A model generated the notes under the pieces. The model worked only from the letters and a program-made list of their open reading frames with translations, was not told where the DNA came from and did not search any database. From contig JAJTUP010000041.1 in the NCBI GenBank assembly GCA_021399435.1, positions 62,001-126,000 on the forward strand: 64,000 nt of DNA. The letters are read 5' to 3'. This document shows, piece after piece, positions 1 through 12,420 of this stretch. Numbering within the stretch: position 1 is the first letter of the stretch; every line of letters begins with the position of its first letter. The DNA comes from Diaporthe sp. PMI_573. Taxonomy: Eukaryota; Ascomycota; Sordariomycetes; Diaporthales; Diaporthaceae. A program made the translations under genes and the position numbers.

Positions 1-1
1 G

Positions 2-127
2 ACACTGCGTAGTGCCTTGGTGAACCTCATTGAGACAGGTCTACTGAAGCAATACCCCGGTGGGGTAGTATATGGACCATCGGACATTATTCGCCTCAAG
101 AGGATGATTGGCCAGCCTCCGGTCTGA
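2..127 (+). CDS. C-terminal end of an upstream gene (partial)
   Basis: An open frame enters from the left edge and ends at a TGA at 125-127, giving 41 residues that finish with RMIGQPPV. The composition (LVNLIETGLLKQYPGG) looks like ordinary protein rather than random translation, so I take it as the last exon of a gene that starts outside the window. I do not recognise the family. The next gene lies on the opposite strand, so the two are convergent with about 130 nt between stop codons. Confidence 0.5.
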   Translation, partial: TLRSALVNLIETGLLKQYPGGVVYGPSDIIRLKRMIGQPPV

Positions 128-259
128 ACCACCTCTATCTGAATGTGTGAGTAGCGTTATTTACCGCTATCATGTGTGTTGAACCTCTTTCAATTTTATT
201 GCAACGAGGCTGGCGTTTTTTCCTGTCTTCTTTAACGATTTAATTGTTCGATCCAAATT

Positions 260-1867
260 TCAATTGACACCCTCCTCGGCGTCCTTGTCACTATGGCCAT
301 CTCTGCGATGATCAACCCACTTAATCATTTCCAACGCATCTCTGACTGTTATGCGGTCTTTAGGCTCATATCGAAGCAAAGCCAGCATCGGGCGAAGAAG
401 AGACTTCAAGGCCTCACAATCGTATTCGGTGTACTCATCCGGGCCATAATCTGGATCATCCTTGGTGACTTCAGAAAAGATTTCTTGACGTCGAGGCTCG
501 AAGGTGTTTTGAATTAGCTCTGAGTCGCCTAGACGGTCAACTGTACCCGAAAATCACTTAGTATTGCTCTTCTTGCATTGGCGGATCCGCTCTTGCTTAC
601 CATCTTCTTCAGAATTTTCGCTTTCCTTCCGTATCTCGGCAAATTTCGGTAGCCAGGCTTCAGGCAAAGGGCCGAGCTTTCTGATCATCCGGACAAGGTA
701 CCAATAGATGTCTGAATTGTAGACCCAAAAGGGACTTTGCTGGTAGAACAGCCTGAATATCACGCAGCCGATCCTCCATATATCATGGTTGTTGTCGAGC
801 TTGCCAATGAAAAATGTCTCGGGTGATCGTAGGTCGATTGGTTGCGCCAACGACTCTGCAGCTACGGTCTCGCCGACTGGAAAGGCAGAACCCCAGTCGA
901 CGAGGCGGATATCCTCCACCGTTTCGTCTTCCCAGAGTTCCCACTTTGCTGTCTGCACCAATTGCTTGGGCAGATGGGGCGACGGCAGGGGCTTGTCGGG
1001 CCAGGGCTTAGCCACGTAAAGGCCACTGAGTAGGTCCAGCAGGTCGTCATCCTCAGCTGCCAGCAATGACTTGCACGTAAAGACGACATTGCCAGCTGAT
1101 ATGTCTAGATATTTCACGTTAATCGAATTGTTCAAAGGTTAAAATGGCACAGAGATCAACTTACCCCCATGTGCCAAGCCAGCCTGATGGATAAAGTCCA
1201 CCGCGTGAAGTAATTGCCTTGAAGCGCGCATGACGGTTTCGGGGCGTAAAGTTTGCCCAAGCAACGCATATAATGAGCACACACTACCAATTGATGGGCC
1301 GAGTAGCTCTGTGACGAGACAGTTGTGACGCCCGTTGGGGCCTTCATGACTGAAGGTGTCCAGGAGCTGCACATATGTTCTAGGCTCCTCTTGCGGGCAT
1401 TGAAGATAATGGTCCTCAAGCTTTCTCAGCCTGAGGACTTCAGGATCTGCGTCGATACCCATTTCCGAGGCGGAGCTGCTCTTGATCTTGATGGAGACGT
1501 AACGGTGGGCAGACTCGCGGTTTTGCTCGTCCGAGGCAAGCCAGACTGTCGAGAAACCACCGTATCCGAGCTTGTGCCGCACAATGTAGCGACCATCATT
1601 GATTGCATCCCCCAAGACGACGGGATGGAAACCACCTGTAATATAACGCTCGAGAGGTTCGTGTGGGTGGATTTGACCTGTCCCATCGTCGTACAGTGTC
1701 CAATTGACCGCTGTCGAGGTTGAGTCCGGGTTGTTGGAGATCACTGTGGGTCCAGTGCCTCTGGTTTGTGATGCTTGAAGTCGCAGCAATGATACGTTGG
1801 GCAGATAGTCTCCGAAGTCGTGATGCGACAACTTTGCATGGTCCCGAGGCATCTTATCCACCCACAT
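260..1867 (-). CDS. SRPK-like serine/threonine protein kinase
   Basis: Three exons, complement(join(260..540,601..1104,1165..1867)), give 495 aa. Both introns are 60 nt with GTAAGT/GTAAGC donors; the second holds a TACTAAG branch point. The layout fits SR-protein kinases: a lead-in ending GGFHPVVLGD, glycine loop LGYGGFSTVWLA (about 100-111), lysine in SIKIK (127), a catalytic loop rebuilt across intron 1 as HGDISAGN (D235, N240), the magnesium loop as DWG (304-306), and RSPE before the C-lobe. Family members phosphorylate RS-rich splicing proteins in nucleus or cytoplasm. The usual HRD is HGD and DFG is DWG, which is known for divergent fungal SRPK-like kinases, so activity is likely but not certain. 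The spacer between the lobes is short, as in small fungal paralogs. Confidence 0.85.
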
Positions 1868-2923
1868 AGTGGGTCGTTAAGCGAGAGCTGTCCATGTTGG
1901 TTGCGTCTAGCAGCGGGGTTCTCCTGCAGGCTGATCAAAAATAGCTAGAGACTCGAGAAGCTTCAGCCTCACGGGTCCTGCAACAGCACTGGGAGGTCAC
2001 GTTGGCTGCAGTTGTAACCCGTAGAACATTGTGGCCGAGGAACTGCTAGGTAATCGGCCCGTTTTCAACATTTGAAGGGGGGGGGGGTGATGGTAGATGG
2101 AAGAACTCGTCTTTGTGGCCTCGCTTGACTCTGACTCCTTCAGTTTCTGATGTTCCAAGATCTAATAAAGGTAAGACAATCGGCACCTCCTGGTCTGACA
2201 TTGCAGTCTCCAATGCGTCCGGGTACAATGGTCATCAGTCCTTCTGCTTGCTTAAAGTAGATTGATGTCCTCGGCTATGAATCACCTTATTGCGTATAGA
2301 TCCTTGGCTTTTATGTTTTTTTTTGGGGGGGGGGGGGGGTGACATAACCAAAATATGACCGGGAGTTGGTCACGACACACCCTCGGCATTAACACACAAT
2401 TAATAACGATCTACAAGAACATTCTGGACGTAACAAGCTTTTTGATCTGGGAGGTGGCTGCAGTTTCGATCTCAGGATTGAGAGGAAGGCTACTAAATGC
2501 ACTGTCAGCTTACATTCAGCAGTGGTATGAGTTAAATTCGAAAAGCAAAATCCGGGTTTCAGCTCTCACTCATGGTCAAGTCTATATCATCATCGTTGGG
2601 AAAGGCAGACAGTATTTATATTGCTGAGTCCTCTCCGATCTTGGCATCAGTTCTGTATTCGTCACTGGGACTAGATTGTCTACAATTTCAAATTCATACT
2701 TGTTCCACACGAGCTTGTCAAATGGTAAGCTTACAATACCAAGAGTGGCGAGCGACTTTTAGGTGCGTTACCCGGTAGGTAGGCGCTTGAAGAAGAATGC
2801 ACCTGGAACTGGCTGCGTAAGCGACCACTACGTAAGAATACCACTAAATATAGGAAAAGTCAAGCGCCAAATCACGACGAAGTATTTTTCGGGTGAGGGA
2901 ATGTGGTGAAGTGAATATGCCGG
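1868..2923. other. intergenic region with homopolymer tracts
   Basis: No convincing gene in about 1 kb. It contains an 11-G run (2077-2087) and a T9G15 run (2316-2339), simple repeats liable to slippage. The left part is the likely promoter of the SRPK-like gene; the right part lies downstream of the HET gene. Confidence 0.5.
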
Positions 2924-5086
2924 CTACGTCAGAAATCCTTTCGATCCTTCTCTTGCTGTTTTGACCCAGGTACTCGGTACAGACGCAACCCCGATTCTGT
3001 TGTAGACTGGGATTCCAGAGATCTGTCTTGATGTGTCGGCAGATACCAGCAATACGGCGAGACTTGTCTCGCTGTTATCTTGACGACCTGCCAAAGTCTC
3101 CACGAGCCTTCCGAGCACCACACATTTAGGTGGCTTCCGAGGGCTCGCCCCATCGGTCACATCGAAGATGATTCGAGCCGCCTGAACCGTCAAGGAAGAA
3201 GAGAGCTCCAGGTCTTTGACAAGCACAGTCATCACCATGGTCTCCGGAGGATCATTACTGCTGTACCATCTCTTCGGCCCACTAACTGTCCACGGCGGTT
3301 GTAAATCGCGCTCGAAGCTAGCCCAGTCCATCTTGCGGAAGGGTAGATCCAGGTATTCGATCTGTCCCTCATATGCCATCCATGACCACGTCGGTGGCGC
3401 GGCTCCGTCGAAGCTGATCTTCTTCATCGAGGAGTAGTCAGAAGCCCGGTGCCAGAGCATGCTTCGCCGGAGAATTCCGAGATTCTTCTCATCGTGCAGG
3501 GCTCCGAAGCCGCCGGTGAAACCGAAGCTCTCGACGAGTCGTTTCTCAAGTCCAGATATTGCAAAAGGGCGGTCGGTCTGCTTAGTGAGAGCAAGGCGGG
3601 AGTATTTCATGCACAAATCCTGATGCAATAGGATTTTACCGCCGCGGGAAGACTCCATGGCGACCTTCGGAAAATTTGGATCGCCTAGAAAAGACGCGAG
3701 CGTGCTGCGCATAATAATATTAGAGCCGACTTTTCAAGACTGATGGACTTCACCGGAATTGTTGGATATTTTGAACTCACTTGTGCATTCGTGTCATAGT
3801 TTCAGCTTGTACACCTTTACCACATTCGAAATACGTCTGTGTGTCGGTGAAATAGATGGTTCTTCGTGCCAGTGCTCTCTCTTGCAATACCCAACCACGA
3901 CTATTGAGATTGCTCTCCAGAACATCCCGATTGAAGTCATCGATGAACTCAGACACGAATACTGGCGGCTTTTTCCCTTCCTGGATCAAGATACTCTGTC
4001 TTTGAGAGCGTTCCTTGAGGAAGCCGTCACCCTGGCCTATAGACGAGCTTGCAGCCAAGACACAGTATGCATTGCTGAAGACATCCTCCATACGGGTGGA
4101 CTCGTAATTGAAGTTGCCGCCTTTGCCTTGTATGATGCATATGGAATCGATCCACAGGTATTCCAAGCCCAGGTCTCTGGTAATTGTGACGGCATGCTGA
4201 AATGTCAGGGGCAGACTATCGAAAGCCATACCCAAGGTGTGGCGTGCGATGTTGGAGCGAAGAGTACGGAAATGCGGAGGTTCACCCCATGGATGTGATA
4301 GGGCAACATAAGTCATGCTGTCCGTAGATTTTGTGTCGCATAATCTGAGATTGGGTCTGTCCCGACTTCCCACATGAATCAGTCTGGTTGGAAGCAATTT
4401 GGTGGATTTCTTTCCACAGATATCGTGGTTCAAGTCGCAGTCCGTCAGCCATTGTTGGAGAATCTTGATGTGTGCGGGTTCTCCAGGCCGTGGAAGTTGA
4501 GGAAGACCTCCTTGAAGACGGCCTCCGGGACTTTCAACTTCCTTGGCGAGAGCTAGAGATCTGGTGAGCAATCAGGCATGGATTTGTGAGATAGTTAGAA
4601 CACACTGGGACCTTGATTGAGTGTCAAGATGGGTGGGTACCCTTCGTTGAGCCTCAGATGCGATCCGCTTTTGTCAAAGTAAGCCTTGTGGCTATGGCCT
4701 TGACTGGCTGCCTTGTATTTGCTCCATAGCATGCTACAGAAGTCGCAGTCTCTTGACCGAGCCTTTAATTCTCTTGTATCATCGTGAATCTTGAAGTCGT
4801 CCTGCCAGAGATCCAATTTCGTGCAGCGTTGACATAGATCGGCGGGCACATATGGTCTGAGAACGGCCTCAGACCACACCTTTTGATGAATGAAGAGGCT
4901 GTATACACGGGAATTGTCGATGGAGAACTCCCAAGTGTTGTGAAGCTGTGGTATAATATTTTAGTTCAATGACTCATGTACAATATTACGAGCAAGACTC
5001 ACAGGCTGCAATGTTCTTCTGTTAGTGGCTAGGTCGACGTAATTTCATCTGTCGTGGTAAAAACTGTTGACTCACCTCCTAGACAT
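2924..5086 (-). CDS. HET-domain protein (heterokaryon incompatibility type)
   Basis: The core is a clear HET domain: YVALSHPWG, then LEYLWIDSICIIQ and NSRGWVLQERALARRTIYF, preceded by a cysteine-rich lead with CQRC and CDFC pairs and followed by a variable C-terminal half containing PPTWSWMAYEG. HET proteins trigger cell death when incompatible hyphae fuse; the domain is TIR-like. Best model: complement(join(2924..3704,3781..4552,4606..4945,5003..5018,5076..5086)), 639 aa, with all phases consistent. The first two coding exons are only 11 and 16 nt, each bounded by GTGAGT donors and proper acceptors and in frame with the third, so the start at 5086 is plausible but unproven. The donor of the 53-nt intron at 4553-4605 (GTGTGT) is the least certain junction. 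The kinase gene upstream runs the same way, about 335 nt away. Confidence 0.8.
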
Positions 5087-5420
5087 CGTCGCTTAGCTCG
5101 TGAGCTATTCTCAGATTATCCAGAACGCTTACATGCTATCAATGGCTTCAGTAACCTGTGATGAGTTGTTTCAGTGACGGGTCTAGGGTGGGTACGTACT
5201 GTCTTATTGCTTGTGAGAAAGCGTCATGCAGTAGTTTGATTCAAGGAGTGCTGGATTATTTGCTCACATACTGAAGCACACGTCAGCTTCAGCAATGGTT
5301 TCTCACAATGTGGGCAAGATCTTATATACGTACGGTTTGCAACTGTTGAAGATGCGTTTTCTCATGATTAGCAATGCCTTTCTCGTATACGCAAGTCTCC
5401 TTCGGGAGCTCTGCAGCTCG

Positions 5421-7311
5421 CTATTGGATGCTGCCGCCTTTACCACTTCGCTGATAATAGAGAGAAGAAGGAAAAAGGATGGTCTGTTATTGAGGATCTT
5501 CAACATGGTGGAACCTCACCTGCAATTTTGGCTCCTCTGGCGTTGTAGGATGAGATGTCTCTGGCATGATTGATGGGCCCGAAAATTCGCTTCTTTTCCT
5601 CCCTGTGAACCAGTAAGCCTTTTCGCGCTTACCCTTATGACAGATTTCCTCCAGTTCAGTGCATAAAGCCTCAGCCTTGGCTCGTTTCGGCCCGCTGATT
5701 GGAGCAGAAACTGGGCCTCCAGACGCAAACCCAGAAGGCCTATTGGCTGGCAGATTGACAACCAGAAGTCTGTCTTTCACGACCCTCAACAGGTCTTTGA
5801 TGGCTGTTGGGTGTTGGCACTCGTGGTCATCCTGAATGTGTGAAATATAATCCAGAACAATTCCTCGTAGCTGTGCCTCCTTCTTGTTTGTGCCCGGAAC
5901 GAACTCCCAGTAGGGAAATTTCTGTCCCGTCTCACCATTCAAACTTTTGATGAAGTTGATCAAGGCATCTGGCCCGTACAGCAGCCAGACAAGCAGCTCC
6001 AAGATTATGCAACCCATAGACCAACAATCGTACTGACGAGAACGCCCTTCATTGGGCAAGGTCCAAACCTCGGGAGGCTCATAGGATGGTGTCGCGTTGA
6101 GAGTACTGGTGGGGCCTCGCTCATACGTTGCCGCAACATGATGCTTTGCTAGCCCCATATCAGCAATCTTCCACACACCAACTTCTGTGTTGTCCTTAAA
6201 TATCAGAATGTTTTCCGGCTTCAAGTCGCCATGTCGGTAGGATTCGTCGTTCTGAGCTGGGACGCCAAGAAGCCCGGGCTGGGCTGACGATCCGTCTTTT
6301 CGATAGTTGTGTAGCGCCGACAAAGCATCAGACAAGCCTCGAAGTTGCTGTGTGATCTCTTCGACTAGTCTTTCCGTCCAATTCGGCCGTGGGTCTCCCT
6401 TGTATAGGTCTCGCAGGCTCCCTCCGTCTGCCCACTGAAACATGAAATAGTGGCGCGGCCCTTTCGTGAAAGTGCTCTTGACCGTGACGATGTGTTCATG
6501 CTTCAGACCACTTGTGTCCTCAAGCGCCTGGGCCTCGGCTTGCCACTCCTTGAAGACTTTCTGGGCCTTTTCCTTATTGTCGCCAAGTTCCCCGGTGGCT
6601 GCCGATGCCTTCAGTTCCTTGATGGCAGCATTCGCCAAACTTCCATCAGGCTGTGGATTCTTAGTAACACCGTCATCTCAAATTTTCAGTACAAGGCCTC
6701 ACCTTTCTCATTGGGTCTTCTTGATGTGATTCGAGAATAGTGACTTGGTAGACATCCCCAAACGTGCCCTCCTTTCTCACATTGTCGACGTATGTAAATG
6801 GTAAGATGTGCTCCGGTCTCAATTTGATCCTCCTGAAAGCGCTTGGAAATTCCGGAACTAAGACCGTCCACTGTTCTTTTCGGAAGTACCTCTTTCCCAA
6901 AGTATCCCATTTTTTGAAGCAGGGCGGGTATTGTCCGAGATCCTCAATAAGAAGGGGTAAATCATTATCTCCAAACTCATATTGCTTGAATTTCTCCATC
7001 GCCGCCCGAAGACCGCATGATGGCTTACTCAGTATGCTGATAACCAGGAGCTTCTTGGCTGAGGAAGTCACGTAGTTGATGAGGTCGTCAACTTCTCTCT
7101 TGCTAGAAGTCGACCCTTCTGTGAAGTTGCTGCCAAAGAGCTCTTTCATGACGGAACTAGGATTGACGAGGACTTCGATACTATCCTTTGGTATGAAGGG
7201 GGTCTCCGTACCCTCAGGGAATACCGATGATTGGAAAGACTTTGCAATTTCCTCGCTCAGATTCCATGATTGGTCTGAGTGGGACGAGGTCGAGTTTGCG
7301 GGAGCTGCCAT
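5421..7311 (-). CDS. fungus-specific serine/threonine protein kinase
   Basis: Start chosen at the ATG at 7311 (MAAPANSTSS); an in-frame ATG at 7494 would add 61 residues. Exon 1 7311-6703 and exon 2 from 6659 are split by a 43-nt intron. The end is either a stop at 5487 or, more likely, a further intron 5451-5519 (GTGAGG donor, long pyrimidine tract, TTATCAG) and a stop at 5421, giving 592 aa. An N-terminal domain of about 190 aa with DNDLPLL, FRKEQW and HILPFTYVD precedes the kinase. The kinase shows GTFGDVYQV, K217 in AIKELK, RHGDLKPEN (D348), ADMG in place of DFG (D370) and YEPPEVW. The N-terminal plan is shared with the kinase at 9306-11950, so the two are one expanded fungal family, often found near HET and NLR genes. 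Substrates are unknown. Confidence 0.85.
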
Positions 7312-9305
7312 GGTTTGCAAATGGGATTTTCGTTCATGTAGGATCGTAGAAAGACAAGGTAAGTTATGATTCGAAAGGAACATTCGAAAACCAGTGATCC
7401 CTGGAACGCTCCTCAAACAGTCCTTTTCTCTGTAATTGACATTTATCAGTCGGCTACTTGTTCGTGCACTAAGCCCGCGTGGATGATCGGGCATCTAGGC
7501 GGGACGTCGGAACGTCCCGATGGGTCGCCGATCTCATCTGGATGCATCAAGGTTGGATGAACTCGACAGGCAGAAGGGTGGTCAGATCCTGCAGGCTGGT
7601 GATAGTATCATGCGGCATCTGCCTTGTGCTTCTAGGTGTTTGTGTAACACATCAGCGGGTTGTCCTCGAGGCTGTGCTGTGAGCCATGTCCGCTACGAGG
7701 CCGTGTGCACCCACACACAAGACCATGTTGACTGGGGCGATAAAGAACATGACCCCAAATACCACAGTGAAAATGCAATAATGATAGGTATACCTTGACT
7801 AAATGCGACTACATAATGACCAACCCCCACATCAGCTTCAGCAAATCCTTCAGATGACCTGCGGCTAGTTTGGTGCCGAGCACACCGATAATCGTGGCGC
7901 CAGCCGTCATGCTTGGCAAAATCCATATCCATCATGGCACGCAAGGCTCTCAGACTCCAGGGTGCAAATTCGTCAGACTGAGAGGACCCGGACTTTCCTA
8001 CACATCAAACTCTGCATTGCGCGATATCACTCAAAGATAAGTCGGCCGGAGCCGAGATGTTGTAAACGTTTCTTACAACCTACTTTGATATCAGCTTGAA
8101 GTTGCGCCGCACGAGGCTCGGAACCTCCCGGGGTGATCCTCACGTACACGTATCTGGTAGCAATCTGGGAACTTTGCGCTCAGCAATTCTATCAATTTGC
8201 CGGCATCTATTCGTCTGTCTGAAATTTCCTGTGGAGGTTTGCCGTTTGCATGGCTAGAAGATGAGATCGCGTCCAGAGGGGACACTTGTTCGTGGCCACA
8301 CGAGTCCATAGAACTTGGCGACTGAGGTCGTGCAGTTCGGATGGTTTGGAATGCTTTCGAGAACTTCTTGTCGACAATCAGTGCGTGGGTCAGGTTTTGT
8401 GAATCTGGTTGGTAATGCTGCATGCAGAATGGGAGCAGAACCCACGTACAGTAGATCCAGCAACGCATATCTATTAAATAGTCAATGGGAAGGTCGAGTC
8501 TGCCTAGCCACGGGAAGTAGAAAAAGGGGAGAGGGTAGGCGCTCGTATCCCTGTGCGGCGATGTGGCCGCAGAGGCGCCGCCTGGGCTCAGCTGGTCCGA
8601 CCACCTGAAGTTTTACATGAATCCTGCTGGCCTCCGACGACCGTGAGCATGACAAAATTGAAGATATACATGCATTTTATCTAGGTAGGTGGTGCTGTGC
8701 GTCAGCCGCCCTTTGGCGGACACGAGAGCCTTAGAGCCGTGCGCTACAAGCTGCAGCGCTGCAATAGATTGCCTCACTACTTGGGCAAAACGGCCATGAT
8801 TTGGGCGACAGGTTCATGCCCTTGAGGCCCTTCTCCTTGAAAGGGCCGTCCGTGGGGGTGTTCAGCTGTCCGCATATTGTGGCTGAATTCTGCAACCACA
8901 CCAATGCTGGGGCGGATTCTGGCCCCATCTTTTGGCTCCAGAGATGAGAGTGTATGCTAAGCCGAGAGTAGCTGAAAGTATCAATGTGTTTTTCCACTTG
9001 GACCCGTGGCCTATTGGACTTCCCAAGCGCTTAAGGAGAAGGCTGACCACAATGAAGTATGGCATTGTAGTGTGTAGGGAGGAGAGGAATGAGGAGCGTA
9101 CTCGGCCGGCTGCCTTTCCCCCTATTCTGGGGCGAGTCTTAAAACCCAATGCCTCCAGGCTTCAATGCCGCAACGTGACACATCACGCATTCACTGGTAT
9201 CATTGATTCGATTTGAATTTGGAAGGGCATATAGTTCAAATTCAGTCACTTCTTATTCTTTGTGTGCTTGTGTACAGTTCTTATCGGGCGACCATAAATA
9301 ATACA
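7312..9305. other. 2 kb intergenic region between divergent kinases
   Basis: This stretch separates two kinases transcribed away from each other and should hold both promoters. I see no domain-bearing reading frame. One small candidate on the minus strand (8091-8468) is listed separately. No tandem repeat or transposon end was evident by eye. Confidence 0.45.
8091..8468 (-). CDS. possible small hypothetical protein
   Basis: A 125-codon ATG-initiated frame. The first 16 residues (MRCWIYCTWVLLPFCM) are hydrophobic enough to pass as a weak signal peptide, but the run may also cover a GTACGT donor near the start. The C-terminal part, with KLIELLSAKFPDCYQIRV, has protein-like composition. I recognise no family. 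It could be the last exon of an unrecognised gene or chance. Confidence 0.25.
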   Translation of the reverse strand: MRCWIYCTWVLLPFCMQHYQPDSQNLTHALIVDKKFSKAFQTIRTARPQSPSSMDSCGHEQVSPLDAISSSSHANGKPPQEISDRRIDAGKLIELLSAKFPDCYQIRVREDHPGRFRASCGATSS

Positions 9306-11950
9306 ATGGCCCCCAAAACGGCACCATACGAGACACATGCTTCTCAAAGCGCAACGTTTCATCGAGGAGGTAAGTCCGATGATATTTCTCTACAGCGGCC
9401 GCTCAGGTACTCTCTCATATGTTGTCATGGGACATTCAGGAGAACAGCTCAACTGATTTGAAACAAAATAGTCAAGATGGCCCGCACATTGCCCTACGTT
9501 AAAGGCCCGAATTATTTGCGTCCCCTGAATGACCGGGTTCGAAGACAGCTAGCCGGTCTATCAACCATTCTGCCTCCTTCTGAGCTTACTGATATGACCG
9601 ACGCTATCACGGAAGATCTCAAAAGCATTGCATCTAATTCAAAGTCACCTTCCATAAGCCAGTCAACTACGCTCGTCAGTAGGCGTTCTCAATCACAGGG
9701 CTTTCGTCCATCTGATGATCCGATCTATGTGTTGGAGGGGCCCCAAGAAGAATTGGATCGCAAGCCGGCCCTTGACGAGGATGATGAGCTTTTGATCGTA
9801 AGTGTGCCCCTGAAGCTAAGCCAGTACAGGATGAACCCAATACTCACCTGAGCACATGCCAGAGCGAGCCGACGAGATCGGAAACCTGGCCAGGACAGGA
9901 TTTGATAGCAATAGCACCAATCAAAGGGCGTGGCACCCCAAACTTCAGACGCAGACCTGGCCACTCCCCGCCTTTCGGCACTGAACCGTCGCTCGTCACA
10001 GACTTGGGACTTCAAGGCCGCGGCATTGCAGCCGAAACGGACACTGCAAAAGTCGACTCGGCATCGATATCCATCATAAAGTCACCGGATACTTCATTAG
10101 CAACGCGCCTGGTGACTGCTCTCCAAAAGATCCCAGGTCACTCTGAAAAGTTCGGGTACTTCCCCGAAAAGACGTTCAACAGCCTGATCAACGAGGACTG
10201 CGTGAGAAGAGAGCTTGAGGAATGTTTCCGGGGCGTTCTTGCTCCCGGGAAAATCCACTTATATACCGGAATGATATGCGGGCGGGACGACTCAAATGCT
10301 GCTGAATACCTCTTATCGTTCAAGAAGATATTCGCCATCTTGAGATTGAGTGGAAAGCTCAACTCTATATTGCTTTTCATTGACGAGGGTGTTGCAGATC
10401 AACACTTACCACTAGACAAGGTGGTCCCACCTCACGCACATCCAAACCTGTTTCAGCTCGTACGAAAGGGAGATACCGGTGCGAAGCATCGAACCTTGAG
10501 CTGTTTCCAGGACTGGGATCCTTTGGAGCTGATGAGCTTCGAGGCGTGGCAATGGGCGACTCTACCCCCGTTTTTCTACAAAACGAAGCGCACACGCGTT
10601 GGACATTTCTTGTTACCAGACCAGGTTCCACTTCCTTTCACATCGGACAGTCGATACGATGAGAGTGGTGGAGAGAAATATGAGGTTGAGAGCGGCTTTA
10701 GCCGTGTGTTCAAAGTGGACATAAATCCTCAGCAACACGGATTCCACGGCTCTAAGGTCTGTCGCTCTTCTATGGTGATCTCGATCGTGATATTCTTTAC
10801 GTTTGACTGACCATTGCTAGTTCTCGTGCCGGCATTTTGCAGTCAAGTGTTTGTATTCCTCAAGCAGAGATAAATTCGACAGCGAAGTGAATGTCCTGCG
10901 GAAGTTCAATGATGAGACACACCCACATCTCACGTCCTTACTCGCTACGTACGAACAGTTCAAAAAGTTCTATCTCATTTTCCCTCATGCAGAGGCCAAC
11001 CTGGAAGAGTACTGGAGGGACCGAAACCCCCAACCGGAAATGAGCCATGCGACCCTCAGGTGGATGGCCAATCAATGTCAGGGCTTAGCCAATGGCTTGA
11101 CTAAAATTCATCGATGGAATTCACCTCCCTACGGACGAAAACACCATAGTCTCACAGTTCCAAACCCGAACCCTCAAGGTAGTGAGCTCATAGGCCACCA
11201 TGGAGATATAAAACCCCAAAATCTGTTGTGGTTTCAAAATCCTGACGGTGGCCCCGATGAAGGGGTACTCAAAATCACAGACTTCGGTCAGACCGAGTTC
11301 AAAGCAGGCCGCACGACTTTCAATCAATCCGGAAAGCGGGCACCAGTCTCCCCAAGCTTTCGACCACCTGAGTATGATATTAAAGGCGGAAACGGCCGTT
11401 CGCATGATATCTGGGCTTTGGGATGCGTCTATCTGGACTTCATTGCTTGGGTACTGGGAGGCTGGGAATTAATCAAGGAATTTTCCGCCGCAAGAATCTC
11501 ACACGACCCGGGATGGCATGGCATGGACACGGACGTCTATTTCGAAATAAGCGATGAATCCGGAAGGAAAGTAGCTGCTATCAAGCCGGCTGTCACGGGT
11601 GTAAGTCAAGTCCCATTTCCGCTTCTCTATGTCATGGTGACCACTCTGATGCTCTATCCTGTATTTTGACCATAGATAAGTAGTTCATTTCAAAGCTTCA
11701 TGCTCACCCGAACTGCACCGAGTATCTCCACGACTTTCTGAACCTCATCCAATTTGACATGTTGCATGTCACACCTCACAATCCTAAATTGAAGGAGAGC
11801 CGGGTGGACGTTCATGAGCTTAATCCTAAATTAGTCGAGCTCTGCAAGAAATGCGATGGTCAAGAAGAGTATGCCTTGACTCCGGCAAGCTGGGATCGAG
11901 ATCGTGGCCAGAAGTTTGCCAAAAGCTATGCAGAGGCTGCCAGGTCGTAA
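9306..11950 (+). CDS. fungus-specific serine/threonine protein kinase
   Basis: Five exons, join(9306..9369,9472..9797,9863..10756,10821..11600,11684..11950), give 776 aa with every junction in phase. In the last intron the first AG (CATAG) would lead to a stop, so the next AG (AAGTAG) is used, restoring FISKLHAHPNCTEYLHDFL. The N-terminal half has a family domain (LSFKKIFAILRLSGK, FIDEGVADQHLPL, FEAWQW). The kinase domain starts near YEVESGFSRVFKV and has K437 (FAVKCL), HHGDIKPQN (D557), ITDFGQ (D582), FRPPEYD and DIWALGCV, all residues needed for catalysis. The glycine loop is weak (ESGFSRV). It belongs with the 5.4 kb kinase but keeps a true DFG. The role is unknown. Confidence 0.85.
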
Positions 11951-12420
11951 GATTTTATATAGAAGCTTTGATGACTAGAGAATGGCACAGGGGAATACAA
12001 TATGTAAGATGGGGGGTTGGGGGGTTTTGTTCTTAATCCCCATATATACTAAGCTGTTTACAGTCCCTTCATATAGCGGTAAACACTCTAAAGACCTAGC
12101 ATCAGATTAAAAGAAATGATAATTTCTCAATAAAACCCCTCTTTAGAATATTTCTGTAGCTATATTCTCGACGAATAGCATAGCATACGACCTATCACTG
12201 CCTGGTTGGTAGTTGGGAAAGGTACTGCTTAGCTTGCTGACTAGGAACCGCTGAGGACCTACGATGCTGCTAATGCGGCGCGGCTTACAGAGCCAATCAC
12301 GAAAGTGGCAGCGCTGACCGCATTACAGGCCTTACTTCTCCCGCAACTTCCCATGTCGTTGTTTGCTTCACCTTTACATGAACAAACACGGAGTAAAAAG
12401 AATCCTAGGCATCAACAACA
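11951..12420. other. intergenic region
   Basis: About 470 nt separating two genes on the same strand: 3' flank of the kinase (AT-rich, with AATAAAA-like signals near 12130) and promoter of the peptidase. No gene or repeat seen. Confidence 0.5.
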
